64,000 nt of DNA from positions 1 to 64,000 of the forward strand of contig NZ_JAKJXE010000020.1 of the NCBI RefSeq assembly GCF_021728295.1, read 5' to 3'. The stretch comes from Pseudomonas petrae (lineage in GTDB: Bacteria > Pseudomonadota > Gammaproteobacteria > Pseudomonadales > Pseudomonadaceae). Of this stretch, positions 1-9,412 are shown piece by piece; the first letter of the stretch is position 1, and every line of letters begins with the position of its first letter. The translations under genes and the position numbers were made by a program. Below the pieces are notes generated by a model that was given only the letters and a program-made list of their open reading frames with translations, was not told the DNA's origin and did no database searches.

Positions 1-89
1 TTGCGCGAAAAAAAGGGCAACCACTCTTCACTGCATTACCACCACAAAAGAATGTTTGCCAGCCGCCCCAACAAGATCGACCGCTAACG

Positions 90-120
90 AGTCTTCTCCC
101 TCTGTTAGTCTTCTCCCTCT
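90..120. repeat. 14-bp direct repeat upstream of recC
   Basis: Two perfect copies of AGTCTTCTCCCTCT lie at 90-103 and 107-120, 17 bp apart, just upstream of the recC ribosome-binding site. They may be a regulatory or slippage-derived repeat; no function can be assigned from the sequence. Confidence 0.6.
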
Positions 121-144
121 TTAGAAAGACCAAGGGACGCAGCT

Positions 145-3100
145 ATGCCGGTGACATCCAATCTCAACCCCGGGTTTATGGTGGTCCATGGGAATCGCCT
201 GGATGAGCTGCGTGGCCTTGTGGTGTCATGGATGCGGCGTTACCCCCTCACTCCGCTTGAGAACGAGGTTGCGCTGGTACAAAGCAACGGCATTGCGCAG
301 TGGCTGAAGCTCGCTTTGGCCGAAGATGCACAGGACGACGATCAAGGGGGTTGCGGCATTGCCGCTGCGATCGATGTGCAGCTCCCTGGCAGTTTCATGT
401 GGCAGCTGTATCGTGCGGTGTTGGGCAAGGCCGAGATTCCGGAAACCTCGTTACTTGATAAAGCTCCCCTGACCTGGCGTTTGATGCGTCTACTGCCTGG
501 CCTGATTAATCAGCCACACTTCGAGCCGCTGCAGCGATTCTTGACGGCCGACACCGACCTGCGCAAGCGCTATCAGTTGTCCGAGCGGCTCGCTGACCTG
601 TTCGACCAATATCAGGTGTACCGCGCCGACTGGCTGGAGGATTGGGCTGCTGGCAGGCACCAACTCCGAACCGCTAGGGGAGAGGCAAAGCCGCTGAAGG
701 CAGAGAACTGCTGGCAAGCCGAATTGTGGCGTGCGCTGCTCCATGATGTCGGGGCAGAGGGCATGGCCCAGAGCCGGGCCGGCGTGCATCAGCGTTACAT
801 CGAACGTATCAACAGCCTGACCGAGGCACCGGCCGGTTTGCCGGCGCGGGTGATCGTTTTCGGCATTTCGTCATTGCCTGCCCAGGCATTAGAGGCGCTT
901 GCCGGGCTGGCTCGTTTCAGCCAGGTCCTGCTCTGTGTTCACAACCCCTGCCGCCATCATTGGGCGGACATCGTGGCTGACAAGGATCTCCTCCGTCACG
1001 AATACAAACGCCAATCGCGAAAACCCGGCATGCCGGTGGTGCTGAACCCTGATGCGTTGCACCAGCACGCTCACCCGTTGCTGGCTGCGTGGGGCAAGCA
1101 GGGGCGTGATTACATCAATTTGCTCGACAGCCATGACGATCCAAACAGTTACCGGTCGATCTTTCGCGACGGGCGCATCGACCTGTTCAGCGAGAGCGAG
1201 CCCACGACCCTCCTGAACCAACTCCAGGACGATATCCTCGATCTGCGCCCATTGAGCGAGACCCGTGACGTCTGGCAGCCTGTGGACATAAAGACCGACC
1301 GCTCGATTCGTTTTCATGTCGCCCACAGTGCCCAGCGCGAAGTGGAGGTGCTGCATGACCAACTGCTCGCGCGTTTCAGCAAGGATCCGGACCTTCGCCC
1401 GCGGGATGTCATCGTAATGGTGCCGGACATCGACAGCTACGCTCCTCATATTCGCGCAGTGTTTGGCCAACTGGATCGTGATGATCGTCGTTTTATCCCT
1501 TTCACCCTCGCCGACCAGGGCCAGCGGGGCCGTGATCCGTTGCTGATCGCCGTCGAGCACTTGCTGAAGATTCCGGACAGTCGATTCCCGGTCAGTGAAA
1601 TCCTTGATCTGCTGGACGTTCCCGCATTGCGCGCGCGATTTGGCATTGATGAGCGTGACCTGCCGACGCTGCATCGCTGGATTGAGGGAGCAGGTGTGCG
1701 GTGGGGACTCAATGCGAAGCAGCGCGAAGGGCTGGGTCTGCCGGAACAGCTTGAGCAGAACAGCTGGCATTTTGGGCTGCGTCGCATGTTGCTGGGTTAC
1801 GCCGTCGGTGCGGGTGCGGCATACGACGGCATTCAGCCGTATGACGAAATCGGTGGGCTGGATGCGGCCCTGATTGGCCCGCTGGTGTCCCTGATCGACG
1901 CGCTTCAGGTCGCGCACAATGAACTCTCCCAGCCCGCGACGCCCGCGATGTGGGGCGCGCGCCTTCAGGCGATCATGCAGCTGTTCTTCATGGCGGACAG
2001 TGAGCACGACGACTACCTGCTCAGTCAGCTGGAAACCCTGCGTGAAACCTGGCTGCAGACCTGCGAGACCGTTGGCCTGGAAGAAGAGTTACCGTTGACG
2101 GTCGTGCGTGAAGCCTGGCTGGCCGGGCTTGATCAAGGTCGGTTGTCCCAACGCTTTCTGGCCGGATCGGTCAACTTCTGCACGCTCATGCCGATGCGCG
2201 CCATTCCATTCAAAATCGTCTGCCTGCTGGGCATGAATGACGGCGATTACCCCCGCGCTCAGCCGCCGTTGGATTTCGATCTGATGGGCAGCGATTACCG
2301 TCCCGGCGACCGTTCCCGTCGTGAGGATGATCGTTATCTGTTACTCGAAGCGCTGCTGTCCGCCCGTGATCAGCTGTACATCAGTTGGGTGGGGCGCAGC
2401 ATTCGCGACAATTCTGAGCGGCCGGCTTCGGTGCTCATCGGGCAGTTGCGCGATCATCTGTCCAGCGGTTGGCGGCTGGCCGATGCCATCGAGCCCGAGG
2501 ACGATAAAAAGCGTGATCCGGGTCAGCAGTTGCTGCACAAACTTACCGTCGAACATCCGCTGCAGCCGTTCAGTGCCAAGTACTTCCAGGAGAGCCCGGA
2601 GTTCTTCAGCTTTGCCCGCGAGTGGCAAGTGCTGCACGAAGCCGTCACCGAAGCAGGCGAAACGGAAGCGCTGCAAAAGCACCAGCAGGAAGAGCCCTTG
2701 AGCCTGATGCAGTTGCAGGATTTCCTGCGTAATCCGGTCAAGCACTTCTTCAGCCAACGCTTGAAGATATTCTTTGAGGTCGCCGAAGCGCCATTGGCGG
2801 ACGAGGAGCCGTTCGTGCTCGATGCACTCGAGCGTTATGGCCTCAGCGACAGCCTGCTGCAAGCGGCGCTCACTGACCCCGAGCGCATTCATGAATCGCT
2901 CACCGCTCAAGCAACACGCTTGCAGGGCAGCGGCTTGATGCCGATGGCCGGGTTCGGCACGTTATTGCAGGATGAACTGATCGAACCGCTGCCCGACCTC
3001 GTCGCCCGCTATCACGAGCTGCTGATTCGCTGGCCGGTGCGGCTGCACAGCGCGCTGCCGGTCAGTTATCAGCATGATGGCGTCGAACTCGATGGCTGGG

Positions 3101-3630
3101 TCGATGGGCTTTATCAAAACCCTCAGAACGAGTTACTCGCGATCACCGCTATCCCCAATGCCATTGCCAGCAAGAAGACGCGCAAATGGCATCGTCTGAC
3201 AACGCCGTGGGTAAACCACCTGGTCGCCTGCGCGTGCGATCTGCCGTTGACCACCGCGCTGGTGGCCAGCGACGAAACCCTCTTGCTGCCGCCGCTGGAC
3301 AAAGACACCGCCACGCGTACGTTGAATGACCTGCTGCTGGCCTGGCATCAAGGCATGCAGCGACCGCTGCCGATTGCGGTGAAGACGGCATTTGCCTGGC
3401 TCGGGCAGAACGATGAAATCAAAGCCGAAGCTGCCGCGCGCAAGGCCTATGAAGGCGATGGCCAGAACAGCAAGGGTGAGCGTGCCGAAAGCACTGCCCT
3501 GGCGCGTCAGTTCCCGGACTTCGACGCGTTGCTGGGCAGCGAGGAATTCGTGGATTGGTGCGAGGCCTTGTACAAACCGATTTTTGAAGCGCCCTGGCAG
3601 GCACTTTCTCGCGAGGAGGCCGGCGCATGA
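145..3630 (+). CDS. recC: RecBCD exonuclease V, gamma subunit RecC
   Basis: RecC is the inactive-helicase subunit of the RecBCD enzyme, which processes double-strand breaks, recognises Chi and degrades linear DNA in the cytoplasm. The 1161-residue product has the family's usual length (about 1100-1160). Its N-terminus (FMVVHGNRLDEL) and the mid-protein segment LPLTVVREAWLAGL followed by FCTLMPMRAIPFKIVCLLGM are typical of RecC. The start at 145 has an AAGGGA ribosome-binding site about 8 bp upstream. Its stop overlaps the recB start as ATGA, so recC, recB and recD form a translationally coupled operon. Assignment is very secure from sequence and neighbours. Confidence 0.97.
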   Translation: MPVTSNLNPGFMVVHGNRLDELRGLVVSWMRRYPLTPLENEVALVQSNGIAQWLKLALAEDAQDDDQGGCGIAAAIDVQLPGSFMWQLYRAVLGKAEIPETSLLDKAPLTWRLMRLLPGLINQPHFEPLQRFLTADTDLRKRYQLSERLADLFDQYQVYRADWLEDWAAGRHQLRTARGEAKPLKAENCWQAELWRALLHDVGAEGMAQSRAGVHQRYIERINSLTEAPAGLPARVIVFGISSLPAQALEALAGLARFSQVLLCVHNPCRHHWADIVADKDLLRHEYKRQSRKPGMPVVLNPDALHQHAHPLLAAWGKQGRDYINLLDSHDDPNSYRSIFRDGRIDLFSESEPTTLLNQLQDDILDLRPLSETRDVWQPVDIKTDRSIRFHVAHSAQREVEVLHDQLLARFSKDPDLRPRDVIVMVPDIDSYAPHIRAVFGQLDRDDRRFIPFTLADQGQRGRDPLLIAVEHLLKIPDSRFPVSEILDLLDVPALRARFGIDERDLPTLHRWIEGAGVRWGLNAKQREGLGLPEQLEQNSWHFGLRRMLLGYAVGAGAAYDGIQPYDEIGGLDAALIGPLVSLIDALQVAHNELSQPATPAMWGARLQAIMQLFFMADSEHDDYLLSQLETLRETWLQTCETVGLEEELPLTVVREAWLAGLDQGRLSQRFLAGSVNFCTLMPMRAIPFKIVCLLGMNDGDYPRAQPPLDFDLMGSDYRPGDRSRREDDRYLLLEALLSARDQLYISWVGRSIRDNSERPASVLIGQLRDHLSSGWRLADAIEPEDDKKRDPGQQLLHKLTVEHPLQPFSAKYFQESPEFFSFAREWQVLHEAVTEAGETEALQKHQQEEPLSLMQLQDFLRNPVKHFFSQRLKIFFEVAEAPLADEEPFVLDALERYGLSDSLLQAALTDPERIHESLTAQATRLQGSGLMPMAGFGTLLQDELIEPLPDLVARYHELLIRWPVRLHSALPVSYQHDGVELDGWVDGLYQNPQNELLAITAIPNAIASKKTRKWHRLTTPWVNHLVACACDLPLTTALVASDETLLLPPLDKDTATRTLNDLLLAWHQGMQRPLPIAVKTAFAWLGQNDEIKAEAAARKAYEGDGQNSKGERAESTALARQFPDFDALLGSEEFVDWCEALYKPIFEAPWQALSREEAGA

Positions 3631-6600
3631 GTGATGCACAACAACCTCTGGCGCTGCGCTTCCCGCTGAAAGGCAGCCAGCTGATTGAAGCCAGCGCCGG
3701 CACCGGCAAGACGTTCACCATCTCGGCGCTGTACCTGCGTCTGGTGTTGGGGCATGGCAGCGAAATTTCAGGTTTTGGCCGTGAGCTGTTACCGCCGCAG
3801 ATTCTGGTGGTGACGTTCACCGATGCAGCAACCAAGGAACTACGCGACCGTATTCGTACGCGACTGGCGGAAGCCGCGCGGTTCTTCCGTGAAGAAATCG
3901 AAGCGCCTGACGCACTGATCGCCGGTTTGCGTGACGAGTTCGATGCCGAACAATGGCCCGGGTGCGCCAGCCGTCTCGATATCGCGGCGCAGTGGATGGA
4001 CGAAGCGGCGGTGTCGACGATTCACAGTTGGTGTCAGCGCATGCTGCGCGAGCATGCCTTCGACAGCGGCAGCCTGTTCACCCAAAGCCTGGAAACCGAT
4101 CACAGCGATTTGCTGGGCGAGGTGCTGCGCGATTACTGGCGCAAGTTCTGCTACCCCATGAGCGGTGACGCGTTGCTTTGGGTGCGCGAGAACTGGAGCG
4201 GCCCTGCGGCCCTGCTGCCAAGGGTGCGCGCGTTGTTCGGCAGTGAACGGGCGAGCGTGACCCAAACGCCCACGCAGATCATCGAACAGTCGATCCAGGA
4301 GCGTCGCGAAACCCTCAGGCAGCTCAAGGCGCCATGGGCCAACTGGGCTGCTGAGCTGCATGCGATCTGCATCGACGGCGTCGCCTGCAAAGTGGTCGAT
4401 GGCCGCAAGATGCAGGAGCGTTATTTCAGACCCTGGTTCGACAAACTGACCTCTTGGGCGAATGACGACGAACAGGAGCAATTGGACCTCGGCACAGGCT
4501 TCACCCGGCTGACCCCCGACGGCATCGCAGAAGCGTGGAAGAACAATCCGCCATCGCACCCCGCGTTCGAGGCGATGGTCGAACTGAAGGTTGCGCTGGA
4601 CACGCTGCCAACACCTGATGCAGCGGTGCTTGAGCACGCGGCGCAATGGGTCGGCGCGCGTTTTGAAGAAGAGAAGCGGCGCCGTGCTGAAATGGGTTTC
4701 GACGACATGCTGCTGCGCCTGGACGCTGCGTTGCGCGGCAGCGGTGGCGAGCGTCTGGCGACCCTGATCCGCGAGCAGTTTCCGGTCGCGTTGATCGATG
4801 AGTTTCAAGACACCGACCCGGTGCAGTACCGCATTTTCGACAGCATCTACCGGCTTGAGGCCAACGACGAGAGCACCGGCCTGTTCCTCATCGGCGACCC
4901 GAAGCAGGCGATCTATGCCTTTCGCGGCGCCGACATCTACACCTACCTGCGCGCCCGACAGGCCACCACCGGACGCTTGCACACGCTGGGCACCAATTTC
5001 CGCTCCAGCCACGCGATGGTCGACGCCGTGAACCACGTGTTCACGCGCGCGGAAACGAGCGAGGCCGGTCGCGGCGCATTCCTGTTCCGCACGCCTGAGG
5101 ACAATCCCGTGCCGTTTCTGGCGGTCGGGTCTCAGGGCCGTAAAGAGACTTTGCAGGTCGACGGTCAGGTGCTTGCGGCGCTCAACGTCTGGCAGCTGGA
5201 AACCGATCAGCCGGTGTCGGGCACGGTCTATCGCCAGCAACTGGCGGCGAGCTGCGCCAGTGAGATCGTGCGCTTGCTCAACGCCGGACAACAAGAGCGG
5301 GCAGGTTTTGCGAAAGCCGGCGAGCCGCTGAAAAAGCTGATGCCCGCCGACATCGCGATTCTGCTGCGTGATGGCAAGGAAGCCCAGGCGGTGCGAGGCG
5401 AATTGTCGGCGCGTGGCGTGCGCAGTGTGTATCTCTCGGACAAGGACTCGGTGTTCGCGGCGCAAGAAGCCCACGATTTGCTCGCCTGGCTCAAGGCCTG
5501 CGCCGAGCCTGACGCCGAGCGAACCCTGCGTGCCGCATTGGCCTGTATCACCCTCGCGTTGCCGCTGGCCGAACTTGAGCTGCTGAATCAGGACGAGCTG
5601 GCGTGGGAAAACCGCGTCATGCAGTTTCGGGATTACCGACGCCTCTGGCGCACCCAAGGCGTGCTGCCAATGCTGCGGCGGCTGCTGCACGACTTCAAAC
5701 TGCCGCAGGCGCTGGTTCAGCGAACCGATGGCGAGCGTGTGCTGACCAACCTGCTGCACCTCAGCGAACTGATGCAGCAGGCCGCCGCTGAGCTGGATGG
5801 CGAGCAGGCCCTGATTCGTCATCTGAGCGAGCACCTGGCGCTGTCCGGTCAAGCGGGGGAAGAGCAGATCCTGCGCCTCGAAAGCGATGAGCAACTGGTC
5901 AAGGTCGTGACTATCCACAAATCCAAAGGCCTGGAATACCCGCTGGTGTTTCTGCCCTTCATTTGTTCGACGAAGCCAGTGGACGGCAGCCGTTTGCCTC
6001 TGCACTTCCACGACGCCGATGGCCACGCCCAGATCAGTCTCAAGCCCACGGCGGCGCTGATCGATCAGGCGGATGACGAACGTCTGGCGGAGGACCTGCG
6101 TCTGCTGTACGTAGCACTGACCCGCGCGCAACACGCGTGCTGGCTGGGCGTTGCCGATCTCAAACGCGGCAGCAACAGCGCCTCGATACTGCATCGTTCG
6201 GCGCTGGGCTATTTGCTCGGCGGCGGGCAGAAGCTGGCTGAGTCAGTGGCATTAGGCCAATGGCTGCGATCATTGGCGCAAGACCACCCAGCCGTGAAGG
6301 TTGAGCCTGTGCCGGTGCCCACCACCGAGTCCTTCAGCGCGCCGCGCAACGAGGTCGCGTTGAGCAAGCCGCGCGTACCCCGGCGCAGTGCCCGGGAGAA
6401 CTGGTGGATTGCGTCCTACAGCGCGCTGCGCATCGGCGACACCATCACCGACAGTGGCGATCAGTCGCCGGACAGCCCGCAGGCGCAGAAGCTGTTCGAC
6501 GATGAGCGTCTCGACCCGGATGCGCCGCGCGAGGTGACGGTCAGTGGTGGCGATATCCACCGATTCCCGCGCGGCCCCAACCCCGGCACCTTCCTGCACG

Positions 6601-7325
6601 GCCTGTTGGAGTGGGCCGGCGAGAAGGGTTTTGCCGAAGCGGCTGCTGATCCGCTGTCGCTGGAGAAAGTCGTTGCCCAGCGCTGCAACCGTCGCGACTG
6701 GAAAGGCTGGATCAACACGCTATCCGACTGGCTGCAGCACTTGCTGACCCTGCCGCTGCGTTTGGGCACGGACGTGCAGCCCATGGCCTTGTGCGAGCTG
6801 GATCAGCCGAACCAGTACCGCGTCGAAATGGAGTTCTGGTTCGCCTGCTCGAAGGTCGATGTGGCGCAGATGGACGCGCTGGTTCGCCGCTACACCCACA
6901 ACGGTGCGCCGCGGGCGGCGGCAGAAACGGTCTCGCTGAACGGCATGTTCAAGGGCTTCATCGACCTGACGTTCGAGCACGAAGGTCGTTACTTCGTTGC
7001 CGATTACAAATCCAACTGGCTGGGCGTCGACGACGATGCCTACACCGAGCAGGCGATGGAAAACTCGATTCTGGACAACCGCTACGACCTGCAATACATG
7101 CTCTATCTGCTGGCCCTGCACCGGCAGCTCAAGGCGCGGCTGGCCGATTACGATTACGACCGGCACATGGGCGGCGCGGTGTACCTGTTCGTGCGCGGCA
7201 GTCGTGCGGCGAGTCAGGGTGCGTGGTTCACCCGACCGCCCCGCGAGCTGATCGAAGGCCTTGACCTGCTGTTTCAGGGGCGAGCGCCGGTCGCGGCCGA
7301 CGCGCTGTCAGGAGACCTCGCATGA
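3627..7325 (+). CDS. recB: RecBCD exonuclease V, beta subunit RecB
   Basis: RecB is the 3'-5' helicase and the only nuclease of the RecBCD complex, and it loads RecA after Chi. The 1232-residue protein starts with an SF1 Walker A motif (SAGTGKTFT, about residues 22-30). A helicase motif II (ALIDEFQDTDPVQY) lies near residue 390, followed by further UvrD motifs including VTIHKSKGLEYPLV and LLYVALTRAQ. The C-terminal nuclease domain has the catalytic segment YFVADYKSNWLG near residue 1120, where D and K of the DYK motif are active-site residues. It overlaps recC by 4 bp (ATGA) and recD by 4 bp (ATGA), consistent with stoichiometric coupled translation. Confidence 0.97.
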   Translation: MSDAQQPLALRFPLKGSQLIEASAGTGKTFTISALYLRLVLGHGSEISGFGRELLPPQILVVTFTDAATKELRDRIRTRLAEAARFFREEIEAPDALIAGLRDEFDAEQWPGCASRLDIAAQWMDEAAVSTIHSWCQRMLREHAFDSGSLFTQSLETDHSDLLGEVLRDYWRKFCYPMSGDALLWVRENWSGPAALLPRVRALFGSERASVTQTPTQIIEQSIQERRETLRQLKAPWANWAAELHAICIDGVACKVVDGRKMQERYFRPWFDKLTSWANDDEQEQLDLGTGFTRLTPDGIAEAWKNNPPSHPAFEAMVELKVALDTLPTPDAAVLEHAAQWVGARFEEEKRRRAEMGFDDMLLRLDAALRGSGGERLATLIREQFPVALIDEFQDTDPVQYRIFDSIYRLEANDESTGLFLIGDPKQAIYAFRGADIYTYLRARQATTGRLHTLGTNFRSSHAMVDAVNHVFTRAETSEAGRGAFLFRTPEDNPVPFLAVGSQGRKETLQVDGQVLAALNVWQLETDQPVSGTVYRQQLAASCASEIVRLLNAGQQERAGFAKAGEPLKKLMPADIAILLRDGKEAQAVRGELSARGVRSVYLSDKDSVFAAQEAHDLLAWLKACAEPDAERTLRAALACITLALPLAELELLNQDELAWENRVMQFRDYRRLWRTQGVLPMLRRLLHDFKLPQALVQRTDGERVLTNLLHLSELMQQAAAELDGEQALIRHLSEHLALSGQAGEEQILRLESDEQLVKVVTIHKSKGLEYPLVFLPFICSTKPVDGSRLPLHFHDADGHAQISLKPTAALIDQADDERLAEDLRLLYVALTRAQHACWLGVADLKRGSNSASILHRSALGYLLGGGQKLAESVALGQWLRSLAQDHPAVKVEPVPVPTTESFSAPRNEVALSKPRVPRRSARENWWIASYSALRIGDTITDSGDQSPDSPQAQKLFDDERLDPDAPREVTVSGGDIHRFPRGPNPGTFLHGLLEWAGEKGFAEAAADPLSLEKVVAQRCNRRDWKGWINTLSDWLQHLLTLPLRLGTDVQPMALCELDQPNQYRVEMEFWFACSKVDVAQMDALVRRYTHNGAPRAAAETVSLNGMFKGFIDLTFEHEGRYFVADYKSNWLGVDDDAYTEQAMENSILDNRYDLQYMLYLLALHRQLKARLADYDYDRHMGGAVYLFVRGSRAASQGAWFTRPPRELIEGLDLLFQGRAPVAADALSGDLA

Positions 7326-9409
7326 ACCGCACCTTCGCTCACTTAATGCCCACGGCGCTGGACGCCGACAGCCTGGCCGACCTGAAGCCCCTCAGCCGCG
7401 TGGAGGATTTGCTGCTGTTGCTGCAACGCTGGGTCGAACGCGGCTGGCTGCGCGCGCTCGACAAAGCCTTCGTGGCGTTTCTGGCTGATCTTGATCCTGG
7501 CGCCGATTCGCTGGTGTTGTTGGCGGCCACTCTGACCAGTCACCAGTTGGGCCACGGCCACGTTTGCCTGGACCTCTACGAAACCTTAAAAGAGCCGGAC
7601 TTCGCCCTGTCACTTCCGCCCGAGGGCGATGTGTTGTTGACACCGATGCTGTTGCCGTCCTCGCTGCTCAAATCCCTCGACGGCGCGACGTGGTGCAAGG
7701 CGCTGGAAGCCAGCGCGCTGGTTGCTCACGCCGGGGATGTCAGCGAAGCCGCAGCGCAGAGGCCTCTGGTTTTATCCGATCGACGGCTGTACCTGCGCCG
7801 TTACTGGACCTATGAACGGCGGATCGATGCGGCGTTGCGTTGTCGACTGGCTCAGGTGGAAACGGGGTTCAGCGATTTGCCCCAGCGGCTGGATGCGCTG
7901 TTCGGCCCGGCCATCCAAGCGCCTGACGCCTTGATCGACTGGCAAAAGCTGGCCTGCGCTCTGGCAACCCGTGGCGCGTTCAGCATCATCACCGGCGGCC
8001 CCGGCACGGGCAAAACCACTACGGTCGTGCGTTTGCTGGCGCTGCTGCAATCGCCGGCGGTTGAGCGTGGCAAACCGTTGCGCATTCGCCTCGCGGCACC
8101 GACCGGCAAGGCCGCGGCACGGCTGACCGAGTCGATCAGTCATCAGGTGCAGTCGCTGCAAGTGTCGGAAGAGGTGCGGCAGAAGATCCCCAGCGAAGTC
8201 ACGACGGTTCACCGGTTGCTGGGCAGTCGTCCGGGCACGCGGCATTTCCGTCATCACGCGGGTAACCCGTTGCCGCTGGATGTCCTGGTGGTCGATGAAG
8301 CCTCGATGATCGACCTGGAAATGATGGCCAACTTGCTCGACGCGTTGCCGCCTCACGCGCGCATGGTGCTGTTGGGCGACAAGGATCAACTGGCGTCGGT
8401 TGAGGCCGGCGCGGTGCTGGGCGATTTGTGCCGCGATGCGGAGGCGGGCATGTACAGCCCGCAGACCCAGGCGTGGCTTGAATCGGTCAGCGGCGAAGAT
8501 CTTTCCAGAAGCGGTTTGCAGCAAGGCGACGACCAGCATCATGCGCTGGCTCAGCAGGTAGTGATGCTGCGCCATTCCCGGCGTTTCGTGGCGGGCAGCG
8601 GCATCGGTCAGTTGGCCAAGCTGGTCAATCAGCAGCAGGACCAGGACGCGCGTGCGTTGCTCGCGGCTCGCCAATACCCGGACCTGTTTTCCCTGGTGCT
8701 CAAGGGTGAGCAGGACCGTGCGCTGTCGCGGCTGCTGCTCGACGGTCACGGCGACGGTCCGCAAGGTTACCGCCATTATCTCGGCGTGATGCACGCGCAG
8801 CGACCGCAAGACCTGACGCAGATCGAAGACTCGCGCAGCGTCGAGTGGGCGCGGCATGTCTTGAATGCGTTCGATGAGTTCCAGCTGCTGTGTGCCGTGC
8901 GCAAAGGACCGTGGGGTGTGGAAGGGCTGAATCGACGAATCACGGAAACGCTGTTCAGCGCCGGGCTGATCGAGAGCGATCATCAGTGGTACGAGGGCCG
9001 CCCGGTGCTGATGACGCGCAACGACTACGGACTGGGTTTGATGAACGGCGACATCGGCATCGCCCTGCGTCTGCCCGAAGGGCCGATCGAGGAAAACCGT
9101 CAGGCGCTGCGCGTCGCATTTCCGCGCAACGACGGCAGCGGCGGCGTGCGCTTCGTGCTGCCGAGCCGGCTCAATGATGTGGAGACGGTGTACGCGATGA
9201 CGGTGCACAAATCCCAAGGCTCGGAGTTCGCGCACACGGCGTTGATTCTGCCGGAGGCGCTGAACCCGGTGCTGACCAAGGAGTTGATCTACACCGGCAT
9301 CACCCGGGCCAAGCACTGGTTCAGCCTGATCGAGCCGCGTCAGGGCGTGTTTGAAGAAGCGCTGCGGCGCAAGGTCAAGCGCTTGAGCGGGTTGATGTTG
9401 GGGCTGTGA
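7322..9409 (+). CDS. recD: RecBCD exonuclease V, alpha subunit RecD
   Basis: RecD is the 5'-3' helicase motor of RecBCD, needed for full nuclease activity. The 695-residue protein carries the SF1 Walker A motif GGPGTGKTTT near residue 225, motif II as VLVVDEASMIDL near residue 325, and C-terminal motifs VYAMTVHKSQGSEF and LIYTGITRAKHWF. The start ATG overlaps the recB stop codon. The gene is convergent with the ABC transporter gene that ends 3 bp further on; no terminator hairpin fits into that gap. This is the third gene of the recCBD operon. Confidence 0.97.
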   Translation: MNRTFAHLMPTALDADSLADLKPLSRVEDLLLLLQRWVERGWLRALDKAFVAFLADLDPGADSLVLLAATLTSHQLGHGHVCLDLYETLKEPDFALSLPPEGDVLLTPMLLPSSLLKSLDGATWCKALEASALVAHAGDVSEAAAQRPLVLSDRRLYLRRYWTYERRIDAALRCRLAQVETGFSDLPQRLDALFGPAIQAPDALIDWQKLACALATRGAFSIITGGPGTGKTTTVVRLLALLQSPAVERGKPLRIRLAAPTGKAAARLTESISHQVQSLQVSEEVRQKIPSEVTTVHRLLGSRPGTRHFRHHAGNPLPLDVLVVDEASMIDLEMMANLLDALPPHARMVLLGDKDQLASVEAGAVLGDLCRDAEAGMYSPQTQAWLESVSGEDLSRSGLQQGDDQHHALAQQVVMLRHSRRFVAGSGIGQLAKLVNQQQDQDARALLAARQYPDLFSLVLKGEQDRALSRLLLDGHGDGPQGYRHYLGVMHAQRPQDLTQIEDSRSVEWARHVLNAFDEFQLLCAVRKGPWGVEGLNRRITETLFSAGLIESDHQWYEGRPVLMTRNDYGLGLMNGDIGIALRLPEGPIEENRQALRVAFPRNDGSGGVRFVLPSRLNDVETVYAMTVHKSQGSEFAHTALILPEALNPVLTKELIYTGITRAKHWFSLIEPRQGVFEEALRRKVKRLSGLMLGL

Positions 9410-9412
9410 GGC

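Noticed and set aside
889..2007. Long minus-strand open frame opposite recC, and similar long frames opposite recB, recD, mmsA and piuA
   Set aside because: They are antisense shadows of GC-rich codon use, with no ribosome sites or recognisable domains.
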